DNA of 64,000 nt from Vannielia litorea (GCF_900142295.1 NZ_FSRL01000001.1:868001-932000); one strand, 5' to 3'; shown: positions 43,566 to 54,164, counted from the stretch's first letter. Numbers and translations are program-made. The notes: a model not told the origin generated them from the sequence alone.

Positions 43566-45637
43566 GCCGCGCCGCTGGCCCGCAGACGCGGCAGAAGCTG
43601 CCGCAGCGCCGTGGGCACGACGAGCGCGAGGCCGATGGCGGTTGCGGTCAGGCTCGGGGCCACCAGCAGGATCGCCGCGAAGGTCAGCACCAGCCGCTCG
43701 ATGCGCCAGAGCGGCGCGTAGAGCCAGCCCGACACCGCCGAGGCCAGGATCCAGATGCCCGCGACCGCGCCGAAGAAGGCCAGCGAGAAGGCCTCCCAGG
43801 TAAAGCCGTCGGTCACGATCAGCAGCGCCGGCTGGAAGGCGAAGACGAAGGGCACCAGTGCCTTGCCCATCGAGAGCCGGAAGGCGGTGTTGCCTGCCTT
43901 GAAGGCATTGGCATTGGCGATGCCCGCGCCCGCATAGGCCGCCATCGCCACAGGGGGCGTCACATCCGCGAGCACGCCGTAGTAGAACACGAAGTAATGC
44001 GCCACCATCTGCTGGACGCCCAGCATGCCGAGGATCGGCGCGGCCACCGCGACCATGATGATGTAGTTCGCCGTGGTCGGGATGCCGCAGCCCATCAGGA
44101 TGCAGACGATCGCCGTCAGGATCAGCGTGAAGAGCAGGGTCATGCCGTCGACGCTCATCACCTCGAAAGGCAGGAAGGCCAGCGTCTCCTGCAAGCTCAC
44201 GGCCCAGCCCTGGGCGATGGAGGTCACCATGTAGGCGATCTTGAAGCCCACGCCGGTGAGGGTGACCACGCCGATGACCACGCCCACGAGCGCGGCGGCG
44301 GCGGTGACCGAGAGCGACTGCCTGGCACCGAGGATGAAGCCCTCCCAGACGCCGTGCAGCGTGCCCTTGATGCCACCGAGGAGGCCCGAGGCCATGACCT
44401 GCTGGATCGCCATCACGACGATGCAGGCCGAGATCGAGTAGAAGGCGGCGGCAAAGGGGGTGCGCCCCGAGAGCAGCACCGCCACGAGGATGATGAGCGG
44501 CACCACCGAGAGCCAGCCGGCCTTCAGCACCTTCCAGGCGTTGGGCAGTTCAGCGGGCGACAGGCCGCGCAGCCCGAGGCGGCGGGCTTCGAGGTGAACC
44601 TGCACCAGCACCCCGAAGAAGTGCATGAAGGCAGGCACCAGCGCGGCGGTCAGGATCGTGGTGAGCGGCACGCCGAGGTATTCGATCATCAGAAAGGCCA
44701 CGGCCCCCATGACCGGCGGCGTGATCTGCCCGCCGGTCGAGGCGGCGGCCTCCACGGCGGCGGCGAAGTGGCGGGGGTAGCCGATCCGGATCATCGCCGG
44801 AATCGTCAGCGAGCCGGTGGTGACGGTGTTGGCGATGGAGGAACCCGAGATCGAGCCCAGCAGCGCCGAGGACAGCACCGAAACCTTGGCCGGGCCGCCC
44901 GCGTAGCGGCCGGCGAGCGCGGAGGCGATGTCGATGAAGAGCTGGCCCAGCCCGATCCGGGTGGCCATGACGCCGAAGAGCACGAAGTGGAACACATAGG
45001 TGGCGATCACGCCGAGCGCGGTGCCGTAGATGCCCTGCGAGGTCAGGTAGAGGTGGTTGACGATGTTCGACCAGCTCGCGCCGGGATGCACGAAGATGCC
45101 GGGCATGGACTTGCCGAAATAGGCATAGGCGATGAAGAGCATCGCGATCACCGGCAGGGGCCAGCCCATCGAGCGGCGCACCGCTTCGAGCAGCACCACG
45201 ATGAGGATGGTGCCCATGACCACGTCGATGGGCAGCGGGTTGCCGACGCGGAAGGCGAGATCGGCGTAGATCCAGGGCACGTAGAGCGCGGCCGCGAGGC
45301 CTGCGAGGCCCAGCACCCAGTCGTAGAGCGGCAGGCCCAGCGGGGTGAGGGCGGAGTTGCCCAGCTCCTTTCGGCCGAAGGCGGAGAAGCTGAGGAACAC
45401 CACCAGCAGCGTCACGCCGAGGTGCAGCCCGCGATGCACCGTGGCCTGCGGAATGCCGAAGCCCGCGGTGTAGAAGTGGTAGCAGGAGAGCACGAAGAGG
45501 ATCGCGCCGGTGGCCAGCGTCAGCGGCCAGACCAGCAGGCGGAACCGCAGCTCCGGGTCGAATTCCTCTTCGATCGCCTGAAGCTCGTCGGCACTCAGTT
45601 CGCGGATGTCATCCATGGATCTGCGCTCTTCGGCCAT
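43562..45637 (-). CDS. TRAP transporter fused permease (4TM/12TM, TAXI type)
   Basis: This 691-residue fusion joins DctQ- and DctM-like parts. An N-terminal region of about five helices (residues 35-190) precedes a DctM domain with LLGSISGSSIANTVTTGSLTIPAMI, AAASTGGQITPPVMGAVAFLM, MGCGIPTTANYIIMVAVAAP and LADVTPPVAMAAYAGAGIA. Such fusions work with TAXI binding proteins, and the gene for one lies directly upstream. Substrates are often glutamate, other dicarboxylates or unknown. Its TAG stop lies within the CTAG shared with the convergent LysR gene. Confidence 0.93.
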   Translation of the reverse strand: MAEERRSMDDIRELSADELQAIEEEFDPELRFRLLVWPLTLATGAILFVLSCYHFYTAGFGIPQATVHRGLHLGVTLLVVFLSFSAFGRKELGNSALTPLGLPLYDWVLGLAGLAAALYVPWIYADLAFRVGNPLPIDVVMGTILIVVLLEAVRRSMGWPLPVIAMLFIAYAYFGKSMPGIFVHPGASWSNIVNHLYLTSQGIYGTALGVIATYVFHFVLFGVMATRIGLGQLFIDIASALAGRYAGGPAKVSVLSSALLGSISGSSIANTVTTGSLTIPAMIRIGYPRHFAAAVEAAASTGGQITPPVMGAVAFLMIEYLGVPLTTILTAALVPAFMHFFGVLVQVHLEARRLGLRGLSPAELPNAWKVLKAGWLSVVPLIILVAVLLSGRTPFAAAFYSISACIVVMAIQQVMASGLLGGIKGTLHGVWEGFILGARQSLSVTAAAALVGVVIGVVTLTGVGFKIAYMVTSIAQGWAVSLQETLAFLPFEVMSVDGMTLLFTLILTAIVCILMGCGIPTTANYIIMVAVAAPILGMLGVQQMVAHYFVFYYGVLADVTPPVAMAAYAGAGIANANAFKAGNTAFRLSMGKALVPFVFAFQPALLIVTDGFTWEAFSLAFFGAVAGIWILASAVSGWLYAPLWRIERLVLTFAAILLVAPSLTATAIGLALVVPTALRQLLPRLRASGAA

Positions 45638-45663
45638 CGGTCTCGCTCCTGTCGGGGTAGGGA

Positions 45664-45696
45664 AAGGGGGCCGCGACGTGGCGCGCGGCCCCCCTT
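45664..45696 (-). promoter_or_regulatory. Terminator-like stem-loop between TAXI and permease genes
   Basis: GGGGGCCGCG (45666-45675) pairs with CGCGGCCCCC (45684-45693) across an 8-base loop. On the minus strand the stem is followed by TTTCCC. It lies in the 95-bp gap after the binding-protein gene. Confidence 0.65.
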
Positions 45697-45732
45697 GATG
45701 TCGTCAGACGGTCGGCATGGTGCCGCGGCCCG

Positions 45733-46737
45733 TCACTTCAGCAGGCCGGCTTCCTTGTAGAACTTCTCGGCGCCCGGATGCAGCGGGATGCCGACGCCGT
45801 TCAGCGCGGTCTCCTTGGTGATCGACTTGCCCTTGGCGTGGCCGGCGTCGAGTTGCTTGCGGGTGTTGTCGTTCCACAGCGCCTTGGTGATGCCGTAGAT
45901 CAGGTCTTCGGGCTGGTCGGCGCTGGTGATCCACTGCGCGCCCACCGAGAGCGTGTTCACGTCATCGGCGTTGCCCTCGTAGGTGCCACCGGGCACCGTG
46001 TCGGCGGCGAAGAAGCCGTAGGTCTCGCAGATCGACGGCGCTTCCTCGCAGGAGATCGGCACCAGCTTCACATCGTGCTGGCTGGCCAGCTCCGAGATCG
46101 CGCCGGCGGGGTAGCCGCCGACGAAGAAGAAGGCGTCCATCGCGCCGTCGCGCATGCGGTCGGCGGCCTGGTCGGGCTTGAGGTACTCGGGCTGGATGTC
46201 GGCCTCGCTCAGGCCGTATCCCTCGAGGATGATCTTGGCGTCAACCAGCGTGCCGGAGCCCGGCTCGTCCATCGACACCTTCTTGCCCTTCAGGTCGGCC
46301 ACCGAGCTGATGCCCGAGCCCGCCGAGGCCACGAGGTGGATGCTCTCGGGGTAGAGGTTGGCGATGGCGCGCAGGCTCTCGACGGGCTCCTTGCCCTCCC
46401 AGATGCCGGTGCCGGTATAGGCCCAGGTCGCCACGTCCGACTGCGAGAAGCCCGATTCGAGCGTACCGCCGGCGATGGCGTTGATGTTGGCCACGGAGCC
46501 GTTGGCCGAGAGCGCCGAGGCCACGAGACCGGGCACGCCGCAGGAGCCGCCCTCGTCGCAGCCGCGCGAGCCCGGCGGGTTGGAGATGGCGTTGGCCAGC
46601 AGGCCGCCGATCGGGTAGTAGGTGCCCGCCGTGCCGCCGGTGCCGATGCGGAAGAAGGCCATTTCCTGCGCCGAGGCTGCGGAAACGGTGAGGCCCAGCG
46701 CGATGGCCGCGCCGGTGAGCATGTTCAGGGGCTTCAT
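45733..46737 (-). CDS. TAXI-family TRAP transporter solute-binding protein
   Basis: This is a 334-residue periplasmic binding protein with a signal peptide of about 23 residues (LTGAAIALGLTVSAASA). The family opening FRIGTGGTAGTYYPIGGLLA is clear, followed by LESGFSQSDVATWAYTGTG and the GKKVSMDEPGSGTLVDAKII block. Paired cysteines occur in the insert SRGCDEGGSCGVPG and again in ISCEEAPSICETYG, so two disulfides are likely. It is the first gene of the minus-strand TAXI-TRAP pair. The ligand is unknown. Confidence 0.92.
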   Translation of the reverse strand: MKPLNMLTGAAIALGLTVSAASAQEMAFFRIGTGGTAGTYYPIGGLLANAISNPPGSRGCDEGGSCGVPGLVASALSANGSVANINAIAGGTLESGFSQSDVATWAYTGTGIWEGKEPVESLRAIANLYPESIHLVASAGSGISSVADLKGKKVSMDEPGSGTLVDAKIILEGYGLSEADIQPEYLKPDQAADRMRDGAMDAFFFVGGYPAGAISELASQHDVKLVPISCEEAPSICETYGFFAADTVPGGTYEGNADDVNTLSVGAQWITSADQPEDLIYGITKALWNDNTRKQLDAGHAKGKSITKETALNGVGIPLHPGAEKFYKEAGLLK

Positions 46738-46994
46738 GTGAGTGCCCTCCCTGTTTGTTATGACTGGGGCGAGCCTATGTCCAACAGCGGGGCAATCTCA
46801 AGAGCACATCTGCAAGTGCCTGCCTCCTAACGGAAAACACCCGCCGCGCGGCGGATGCTCCCTCTTGTTCGGGCCCTGGCGGGATCGGGCCGGTTCAGCG
46901 GGCCGGAGCCTGTGCACGCCGCGCCCGCGCTTCCATCCGACCCGGGTCGCAGAGCCCTCTGCCGCCCGGCCGCCGAGAGGTCTAAAGTCGCGCC

Positions 46995-48356
46995 ATGACT
47001 GATTCCTCCTCCGACACCAAAGACATCCACCGCGCCGACCGGCACTTCCTCCACCCCTGGGAGGACGTGACCGCCATCGGCGAGACCCCCCGCACCGTGC
47101 TGACCGACAGCGAGGACATCTACGTCACCGACAGCGACGGCAAGCGCATGATCGACGGGCCGGGCGGCATGTGGTGCGTCAACGTGGGCCACGGCCGCGA
47201 GGAGATCATCGAGGCCTGCGCCGCCCAGATGCGCCGTCTCAGCTACTTCTCGCCCTGGTCGATGGCCTCCGACGTGGCGGCCAACCTCGCCAGGCGCCTG
47301 GCCGCGCTGGCGCCGGGCGACCTGAACAACGTGTTCTTCACCACCGGCGGCTCCACGGCGGTGGATTCCGCGCTGCGCTTTGCCTTCTTCTACAACAACT
47401 GCCTCGGGCGGCCGGAGAAGAAGCACATCATCTCCAGGGTCAACGCCTATCACGGCTCCACCTACCTCACCGCCTCCTGCTCGGGAAAGATGCGGGAGAA
47501 GGCGGAGATGGACATGATCGAGGATCACATCCACTTTCTGTCCTGCCCCAAGCCCAAGGACCGGCCCGCAGGCCAGTCGCTGGAGGCGTTCCGCGACGAG
47601 AAGGTGGCGGAGCTGGAGGCGATGATCCTGAGCGTCGGCCCCGAGAAGGTCGCCGCCTTCATCGCCGAGCCGGTGATGGCCTCGGGCGGGGTGATCGTGC
47701 AGCCCGAGGGCTACCTTGCCGCCTGCGCCGAGGTCTGTGCCCGGCATGACGTGCTCTTCATCGCCGACGAGGTGGTGACGAGCTTCGGGCGGCTCGGGCA
47801 CTACTTTGCCTCCGAGAGCGTCTTCGGCGTGCAGCCCGACATGCTGACCACCGCCAAGGGCCTGACCTCGGGCTACCAGCCGCTGGGCGCGCTCTTCATC
47901 TCCGACCGGCTGATCGCCGAGATCACCGCGGCCACCAACGAGGGCAAGGGCTTTACCTCCGGCTTCACCTATTCGGGCCACCCGGTTGCCTGCGCAGCCG
48001 CCATGGCCAACCTCGACATCTTCGAGCGCGACGGGCTGCTGGAGCACGTTCGCCGCATCGCGCCCTATTTCGAGCGCGCCCTGCGCTCGCTTTCCGACAT
48101 TCCGGTGATCTCCGACATCCGGGTGATGGGCCTGATGGCGGGCATCGAATGCGAGCTCGACCCGGCCAACCCGGATGAAGACCGAGACATGGCCTTCGCC
48201 GCCCGCGTCGATGCCGCCTGCCAGCGCCACGGGCTGCTCCTGCGCCCGGTCTACAACGCCTGCGTGATGTCGCCGCCGCTCATCATCACCGAGACCCAGA
48301 TCGACGACATGGTCCGCATCCTGCGGCGGGGCTTCGAAGAGGCCCTGGCGGCGTGA
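46995..48356 (+). CDS. Class III pyridoxal-phosphate aminotransferase
   Basis: This is a 453-residue aspartate-aminotransferase-fold enzyme. The PLP lysine is in TTAKGLTSGYQPLGALF (about residue 290), the phosphate site is in FTTGGSTAVDSALRF, the aromatic stacking segment is VNAYHGSTYLTASCSG, and the cofactor Asp is in FIADEVVTSFGR. The group includes omega-amino acid:pyruvate and putrescine-type transaminases; the donor amine cannot be told from sequence. It diverges from the TAXI gene and is coupled to an AEC transporter gene by a GTGA overlap. Confidence 0.9.
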   Translation: MTDSSSDTKDIHRADRHFLHPWEDVTAIGETPRTVLTDSEDIYVTDSDGKRMIDGPGGMWCVNVGHGREEIIEACAAQMRRLSYFSPWSMASDVAANLARRLAALAPGDLNNVFFTTGGSTAVDSALRFAFFYNNCLGRPEKKHIISRVNAYHGSTYLTASCSGKMREKAEMDMIEDHIHFLSCPKPKDRPAGQSLEAFRDEKVAELEAMILSVGPEKVAAFIAEPVMASGGVIVQPEGYLAACAEVCARHDVLFIADEVVTSFGRLGHYFASESVFGVQPDMLTTAKGLTSGYQPLGALFISDRLIAEITAATNEGKGFTSGFTYSGHPVACAAAMANLDIFERDGLLEHVRRIAPYFERALRSLSDIPVISDIRVMGLMAGIECELDPANPDEDRDMAFAARVDAACQRHGLLLRPVYNACVMSPPLIITETQIDDMVRILRRGFEEALAA

Positions 48357-49261
48357 GCTTTCTCGCCGTCCTCGCAAATCCGATCCTGCCGGTCTTCGCC
48401 ATCCTCGCGCTGGGCTGGGGGCTGGGCAAGGGCGGGCAGCTGAGCGAGGAATCCGCCCGCACCATCAACCGTTTCGCCATGACGGTGCTGGTGCCCATCG
48501 TGGTGCTCGACCTGCTGTGGAACGCCCCGTTCGAAACCTTCCGCCTCACGCCCATCCTGCTCTACTCGGCGGCGCAGGTCATCCTCTTCGCGCTGGGCTA
48601 CCAGCTGGCAAGGCGGGTCTTCGGGGCAGGGCCGGGGGAGTCGGTGATCCTGGGATACGCGGGGATCTTCGCCAACAACGTCTTCTACGGGCTGCCCATC
48701 GGCGTGCTGCTCTACGGCGAGGGCGGAGTGCTGCCGATCACCATGGTCGTGGTGCTCGACAGCACCATCAGCTTCGGGGGCACCATGTTCGTGCTCCAGG
48801 CCCTCAAGCTGGGCCGGGTCTCTCCCGGCGCCGTGCTGGCCATCTTCGCCCGCACGCCCACGCTGCTGGCGATCTTCGGGGGCTCGGCGCTGGGCATCGC
48901 GGGCGTGCCGGTGCCGGCGCCGATCCAGACCTTCCTCGATTTCAACGGCGTCGCCGCCGCGCCGGTGGCGCTGTTCTCGCTGGGCGTGGTGCTGAGTGCT
49001 GTCGCCTTTCGCTTCGATCCGGCGGTGGCGGTGGTGAGCGCCATCAAGCTTGTGGTGTTTCCCGCGCTCGTCGCGCTCCTGCTGACCCTCTTCGCCGGCG
49101 GATGGGAGGCCAACCGCCTCTTCGTCTTCGCCGCCGCGCCGCCGACGGGCGCCATGGCCATGAGCCTCGCGCTGCTCTACGACGTGCCCGCGGCGCGGGT
49201 GGCGCAGGTCATGGTCTGGACCGCCTTTCTCAGCCTCTTCGTGCTCGCCGCGCTCGCCTGA
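48353..49261 (+). CDS. AEC-family transporter (auxin efflux carrier type)
   Basis: This 302-residue inner-membrane protein has ten hydrophobic helices in two halves. NPILPVFAILALGWGLGKGG and YAGIFANNVFYGLPIGVLLYGEGG are characteristic, including the broken helix with Asn residues. Family members export or exchange organic acids such as malonate, malate or amino-acid derivatives. The GTG start overlaps the aminotransferase stop, so it probably moves the substrate or product of one of the flanking aminotransferases. Confidence 0.87.
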   Translation: MSFLAVLANPILPVFAILALGWGLGKGGQLSEESARTINRFAMTVLVPIVVLDLLWNAPFETFRLTPILLYSAAQVILFALGYQLARRVFGAGPGESVILGYAGIFANNVFYGLPIGVLLYGEGGVLPITMVVVLDSTISFGGTMFVLQALKLGRVSPGAVLAIFARTPTLLAIFGGSALGIAGVPVPAPIQTFLDFNGVAAAPVALFSLGVVLSAVAFRFDPAVAVVSAIKLVVFPALVALLLTLFAGGWEANRLFVFAAAPPTGAMAMSLALLYDVPAARVAQVMVWTAFLSLFVLAALA

Positions 49262-49338
49262 CCCGGCCCGGCCGGGGTTGACCTTGCCGGGGCGCGGGAG
49301 CAGGCTCGCCGCGCAATTCGCAGCCATCGGAGACCGCC

Positions 49339-50658
49339 ATGAACGTCCAGTCCCCCAACGATCTCAGAGCCTTCTGGATGCCCTTCACGGCGAACCGCCA
49401 GTTCAAGCAGAACCCTCGGATGTTCGTCGCCGCGAAGGACATGCATTACACCACTGCCGATGGCCGCGAGGTGCTCGACGGAACGGCGGGGCTGTGGTGC
49501 TGCAACGCGGGCCACGCGCGGCCCAGGATCGTGGAGGCGGTGCAGGCGCAGGTGGCCGAGCTGGACTATGCCCCCGCCTTCCAGATGGGCCATCCCAAGG
49601 CCTTCGAACTGGCCAACCGGCTGGTCGACATGGCGCCCGAAGGCATGGACCACGTGTTCTACACCAACTCCGGCTCCGAGAGCGTGGAAACCGCGCTGAA
49701 GATCGCCCTGGCCTATCACCGGGCGCGGGGCGAGGGGCAACGCACCCGCCTGATCGGGCGCGAGCGCGGCTATCACGGCGTGAATTTCGGCGGCATCTCG
49801 GTGGGCGGGATCGTGAACAACCGCAAGTTCTTCGGCTCCCTGCTTGCCGGCGTCGACCACCTGCCGCACACCCACCTGCCCGAGAAGAACAGCTATTCGC
49901 GCGGCGAGCCCGAGCATGGCGCCGAGCTGGCCGACGACCTGGAGCGCCTCGTGGCGCTGCACGGCCCCGAGACCATCGCCGCCGTGATCGTCGAGCCGAT
50001 GGCCGGCTCGACGGGCGTGATCCTGCCGCCGAAGGGCTACCTGGAGAAGCTGCGGGCGATCACCCGCAAGCACGGCATCCTGCTCATCTTCGACGAGGTC
50101 ATCACCGGCTTCGGTCGCCTCGGTGCGCCCTTCGGCGCCGATTACTTCGGCGTGACGCCCGACATGATGACCACCGCCAAGGGCATCACCAACGGGGTTG
50201 TGCCGATGGGCGCGGTGTTCTGCTCCGGCGCGATCCATGATGCCTTCATGCAGGGCCCCGAGAACGCCATCGAGCTGTTCCACGGCTATACCTACTCGGG
50301 CAACCCGCTGGCCGCCGCCGCGGGGCTCGCCACGCTGGAGACCTACCGCGAGGAGGGGCTCTTCGACCGCGCCGCCGAGCTGGCGCCCTATTTCGAAGAC
50401 ATGCTGCACGGGCTGAAGGGGCTGCCCCACGTGATGGATATCCGCAACCTCGGGCTTGTCGGCGCGGTGGAGCTGGAGCCCGTGGCGGGCGCGCCGACCA
50501 AGCGGGCCTTCGAGGCCTTCCTGGCGGCCTACGAGGAGGGCGTGCTCATTCGCACCACGGGCGACATCATCGCCCTCTCGCCGCCGCTGATCATCGAGAA
50601 AGGCCAGATCGACCGGATCGGCGAGGTGCTGTCCAAGGTGCTCAGGGCGCTGCCGTAA
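49339..50658 (+). CDS. Class III aminotransferase, beta-alanine/omega-amino acid:pyruvate type
   Basis: This is a 439-residue PLP enzyme. The opening FWMPFTANRQFKQNPRMF is typical of omega-amino acid:pyruvate transaminases. Other features: GLWCCNAGHARP, YTNSGSESVETALKIALAYH, ERGYHGVNFGG, FDEVITGFGRLG, and the PLP lysine in TTAKGITNGVVPMGAVF (about residue 285). It interconverts an omega-amino acid such as beta-alanine and a semialdehyde, using pyruvate. It shares only general family similarity with the aminotransferase at 46995. It lies 77 bp after the AEC gene. Confidence 0.9.
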   Translation: MNVQSPNDLRAFWMPFTANRQFKQNPRMFVAAKDMHYTTADGREVLDGTAGLWCCNAGHARPRIVEAVQAQVAELDYAPAFQMGHPKAFELANRLVDMAPEGMDHVFYTNSGSESVETALKIALAYHRARGEGQRTRLIGRERGYHGVNFGGISVGGIVNNRKFFGSLLAGVDHLPHTHLPEKNSYSRGEPEHGAELADDLERLVALHGPETIAAVIVEPMAGSTGVILPPKGYLEKLRAITRKHGILLIFDEVITGFGRLGAPFGADYFGVTPDMMTTAKGITNGVVPMGAVFCSGAIHDAFMQGPENAIELFHGYTYSGNPLAAAAGLATLETYREEGLFDRAAELAPYFEDMLHGLKGLPHVMDIRNLGLVGAVELEPVAGAPTKRAFEAFLAAYEEGVLIRTTGDIIALSPPLIIEKGQIDRIGEVLSKVLRALP

Positions 50659-50683
50659 CGTTGATCCGGGCGCATCGCCATAA

Positions 50684-50734
50684 TCGGGTCTGACCCGAGG
50701 ATCCGCCGGCCAGAGATCCTCGGGTCGAGCCCGA
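50684..50734. repeat. Mosaic palindromic repeat (REP-like)
   Basis: Alternating TCGGGTC and GACCCGA modules form a TCGGGTC-t-GACCCGA palindrome (50684-50698), a 12-bp perfect stem GACCCGAGGATC/GATCCTCGGGTC (50692-50703 with 50715-50726), and a third TCGGG...CCCGA stem (50720-50734). It resembles the dispersed palindromic repeats of alphaproteobacterial genomes and lies in the 102-bp gap before the polyol gene cluster. Confidence 0.6.
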
Positions 50735-50760
50735 GGATGGCGGCCTGACACGGAGACCCC

Positions 50761-51432
50761 ATGAACCACATCGAGCTGGTGATCTTCGATTGCGACGGGG
50801 TGCTCGCCGACAGCGAGGTCATCTCGGCGCGCGTGCTGGTGGAGGCGCTGGCGCATCACGGGCTCACCGTGACCCCCGAGCACGTCTACCGCAACTTCGT
50901 GGGCCAGAGCTTCCCCAAGGTGGCCGACAAGATCCGCCGCGACTTCGACCTCGACCTGCCGCCGAGCTTCGAGGCGGCGTATCGCGGGCGGCTTGTGGAG
51001 GAGTTCGCCGCCGGCCTCAAACCCACCGTCGGGGTGCATGACATGCTGGCCCAGCTCGGCTGTCGCTCCTGCGTGGCCACATCCTCCTCGCCGCCGCGGG
51101 TGGCCCGCACGCTCTCGCTCCTGGGCCTGACCGACCGGTTCGAGCGGGTGTTCACCGCCTCCGAGGTCAGCGCCGGAAAGCCCGCGCCAGACATCTTTCT
51201 CCATGCCGCCGAGTGCCTGAACGCAAAGCCGGAAACCTGCCTGGTGATCGAAGACAGCAAGGCCGGCCTGATGGCGGCGCAGGCGGCGGGCATGGAGGTC
51301 TGGCGCTACACCGGCGGCGCCCATTTTGCCGGGTTCTCCGCCGCCGAGATCGACACGCCGCCCGGTCTTCCTGCCTTTGACAACTGGTCTGCTTTCTATC
51401 AAATGGCGCCCGAGTTGAGAAAAGACACCTGA
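50761..51432 (+). CDS. HAD-IA family hydrolase (phosphoglycolate/beta-phosphoglucomutase-like)
   Basis: This is a 223-residue phosphatase-type HAD protein. Motif I IFDCDGVLADSE (nucleophile Asp10), motif II VATSSSPPRV, motif III Lys in SAGKPAPDIFL, and motif IV VIEDSKAGLMAAQAAGM are intact, with a helical cap between I and II. Such enzymes act on small sugar or polyol phosphates. It precedes the SorC-type regulator gene by 12 bp and sits at the head of the polyol cluster, so a polyol or sugar phosphate is the likely substrate. Confidence 0.85.
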   Translation: MNHIELVIFDCDGVLADSEVISARVLVEALAHHGLTVTPEHVYRNFVGQSFPKVADKIRRDFDLDLPPSFEAAYRGRLVEEFAAGLKPTVGVHDMLAQLGCRSCVATSSSPPRVARTLSLLGLTDRFERVFTASEVSAGKPAPDIFLHAAECLNAKPETCLVIEDSKAGLMAAQAAGMEVWRYTGGAHFAGFSAAEIDTPPGLPAFDNWSAFYQMAPELRKDT

Positions 51433-51444
51433 CAAGGAGGGCGG

Positions 51445-52401
51445 ATGGCACGCGCCACGGGCGAAACGGCAAGGCTCGATGATGCCGCCCGCGCGGGCTG
51501 GCTCTACTACGTGGCCGGCAACACGCAGGACGAGATCGCCCGCAAGCTGGGGGTGAGCCGCCAGTCGGCGCAACGCCTGGTCAGCCTCGCTGTGTCGGAA
51601 AAGCTGGTGAAGTTCCGGCTCGACCACCCGATCGCCCGCTGCATGGATCTCGCCGCCGCCCTGACCGAACGGTTCGACCTGCAATTCTGCGACGTGGTGC
51701 CGACCGATCCGGCGGCGCCCGAGCTGGCCACCGGCGTGGCCGCCGCGGGGGCGGCGGAGATGGAGCGCTGGCTGCGCGACCCCGAGCCGCGGGTGATCGG
51801 GCTGGGGACCGGGCGGATGCTGCGGGCCTGCGTCGAGCAGCTCCCGCGCATGGATTGCCCCCAGCATCACCTCGTCTCCCTCGTCGGCAACATGAGCCCC
51901 GACGGCTCGGCCACCGCCTACAACGTGGTCGTCCGGCTGGCCGAGAAGGTCGGCGCGCCGCACAACCCGATGCCGCTCATCGCCGTGGTGCGCTGTGCCG
52001 ACGACCTCAAGCTGATGCACGCGCAGGAGCCGGTGGAGAACACGCTGGCGCTGGCCGCGCGGGCCGATGTGACCTTCGTCGGCATCGGCCATATCGACGC
52101 GACCTCGCCGCTCGCCGTCGACGGCTTCATCAGCCCCTCCGAGAGTGCCGAGCTGATCGAGAAGGGCGCGGTCGGCGAGATGGTGGCCTGGGCCTTCGAC
52201 GCCGAAGGCCGCCAGATCGAGGGGCTGACCAACGCCCGCGTTTCCTCTGCCCCGCTCGAACCGGGCACCGCGCGGCGGGTCTGCGGTCTGGCGCTGGGCC
52301 ATGCCAAGCAAAGGGCGATTCTGGGCGCCTTGCGCGGAAAACTGATCAACGCGCTCATCACCGACGAGGCGACGGCCGAGGCCGTGCTCGCCCTGGCCTG
52401 A
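51445..52401 (+). CDS. SorC/DeoR-type sugar-binding transcriptional regulator
   Basis: This 318-residue regulator has an N-terminal helix-turn-helix (ARAGWLYYVAGNTQDEIARK, then LGVSRQSAQRLVSLA; about residues 10-55) and a sugar-phosphate isomerase-like effector domain (about 65-318, with GLGTGRML, SLVGNMSPDGSAT and FVGIGHIDATSPL). It probably senses a polyol or sugar phosphate and controls smoEFGK-mtlK, which starts 164 bp downstream. Two identical 14-bp repeats at 52514-52546 are its likely sites. AAGGAGG lies before the ATG. Confidence 0.88.
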   Translation: MARATGETARLDDAARAGWLYYVAGNTQDEIARKLGVSRQSAQRLVSLAVSEKLVKFRLDHPIARCMDLAAALTERFDLQFCDVVPTDPAAPELATGVAAAGAAEMERWLRDPEPRVIGLGTGRMLRACVEQLPRMDCPQHHLVSLVGNMSPDGSATAYNVVVRLAEKVGAPHNPMPLIAVVRCADDLKLMHAQEPVENTLALAARADVTFVGIGHIDATSPLAVDGFISPSESAELIEKGAVGEMVAWAFDAEGRQIEGLTNARVSSAPLEPGTARRVCGLALGHAKQRAILGALRGKLINALITDEATAEAVLALA

Positions 52402-52513
52402 TCGCCAACCCCCTGCCAGATCACGAAAATTTGCGCACCCGCCAGCGGGGTCGTGCCTCTTCTTTGCACCTGCAGGACGAGGGGATTGACAAATTGGCGT
52501 CGAATAGGTGAGT

Positions 52514-52546
52514 ATTTGCCCACTACGATAGCATTTGCCCACTACG
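52514..52546 (+). promoter_or_regulatory. Tandem 14-bp operator repeats upstream of smoE
   Basis: ATTTGCCCACTACG occurs twice, at 52514-52527 and 52533-52546, with a 19-bp period, ending 18 bp before the smoE start and overlapping the leader. It is a probable binding site for the SorC-type regulator encoded just upstream. Confidence 0.55.
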
Positions 52547-52564
52547 GGCTCTGGGAGGACATCA

Positions 52565-53869
<1,305 letters not shown>

Positions 53870-53887
53870 GCCTCGGCGGAGGGCGGG

Positions 53888-53907
53888 CCGGGCCGCGCAA
53901 GGCCCGG
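53888..53907 (+). promoter_or_regulatory. Stem-loop after smoE
   Basis: CCGGGCC (53888-53894) pairs with GGCCCGG (53901-53907) around GCGCAA, 18 bases after the smoE stop. The remaining 53908-54164 gap is rich in short G/C-rich complementary segments (for example CCGGG/CCCGG) but has no gene. Confidence 0.55.
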
Positions 53908-54164
53908 TCGAACCGGTAACGAGTGCCCTGTTTCAAGGCCCGTTCACCCCGTCCTCCATCCAAAAGAGCGGGTTCTCCCGCGCGCGCCGGGTGCCATCTC
54001 CCAGAGGGGTGCCCGGCCACCTTCTCCGGCCCGAGCAGGACCTTCTGATCCGGCCCGGGCCCTTCGGGAGACAGGCTCTCCCGCACGCGAAACGATCCGA
54101 TCGTCAATGCCGCCGCCGGCATGGCCACAGGGCCACGGGAGCGGCACCCCAGGAGGAGACACCC

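Noticed and set aside
46995..50658. The two aminotransferase genes as a recent duplication
   Set aside because: Their openings, lengths and active-site surroundings differ too much; they share only class III family motifs.
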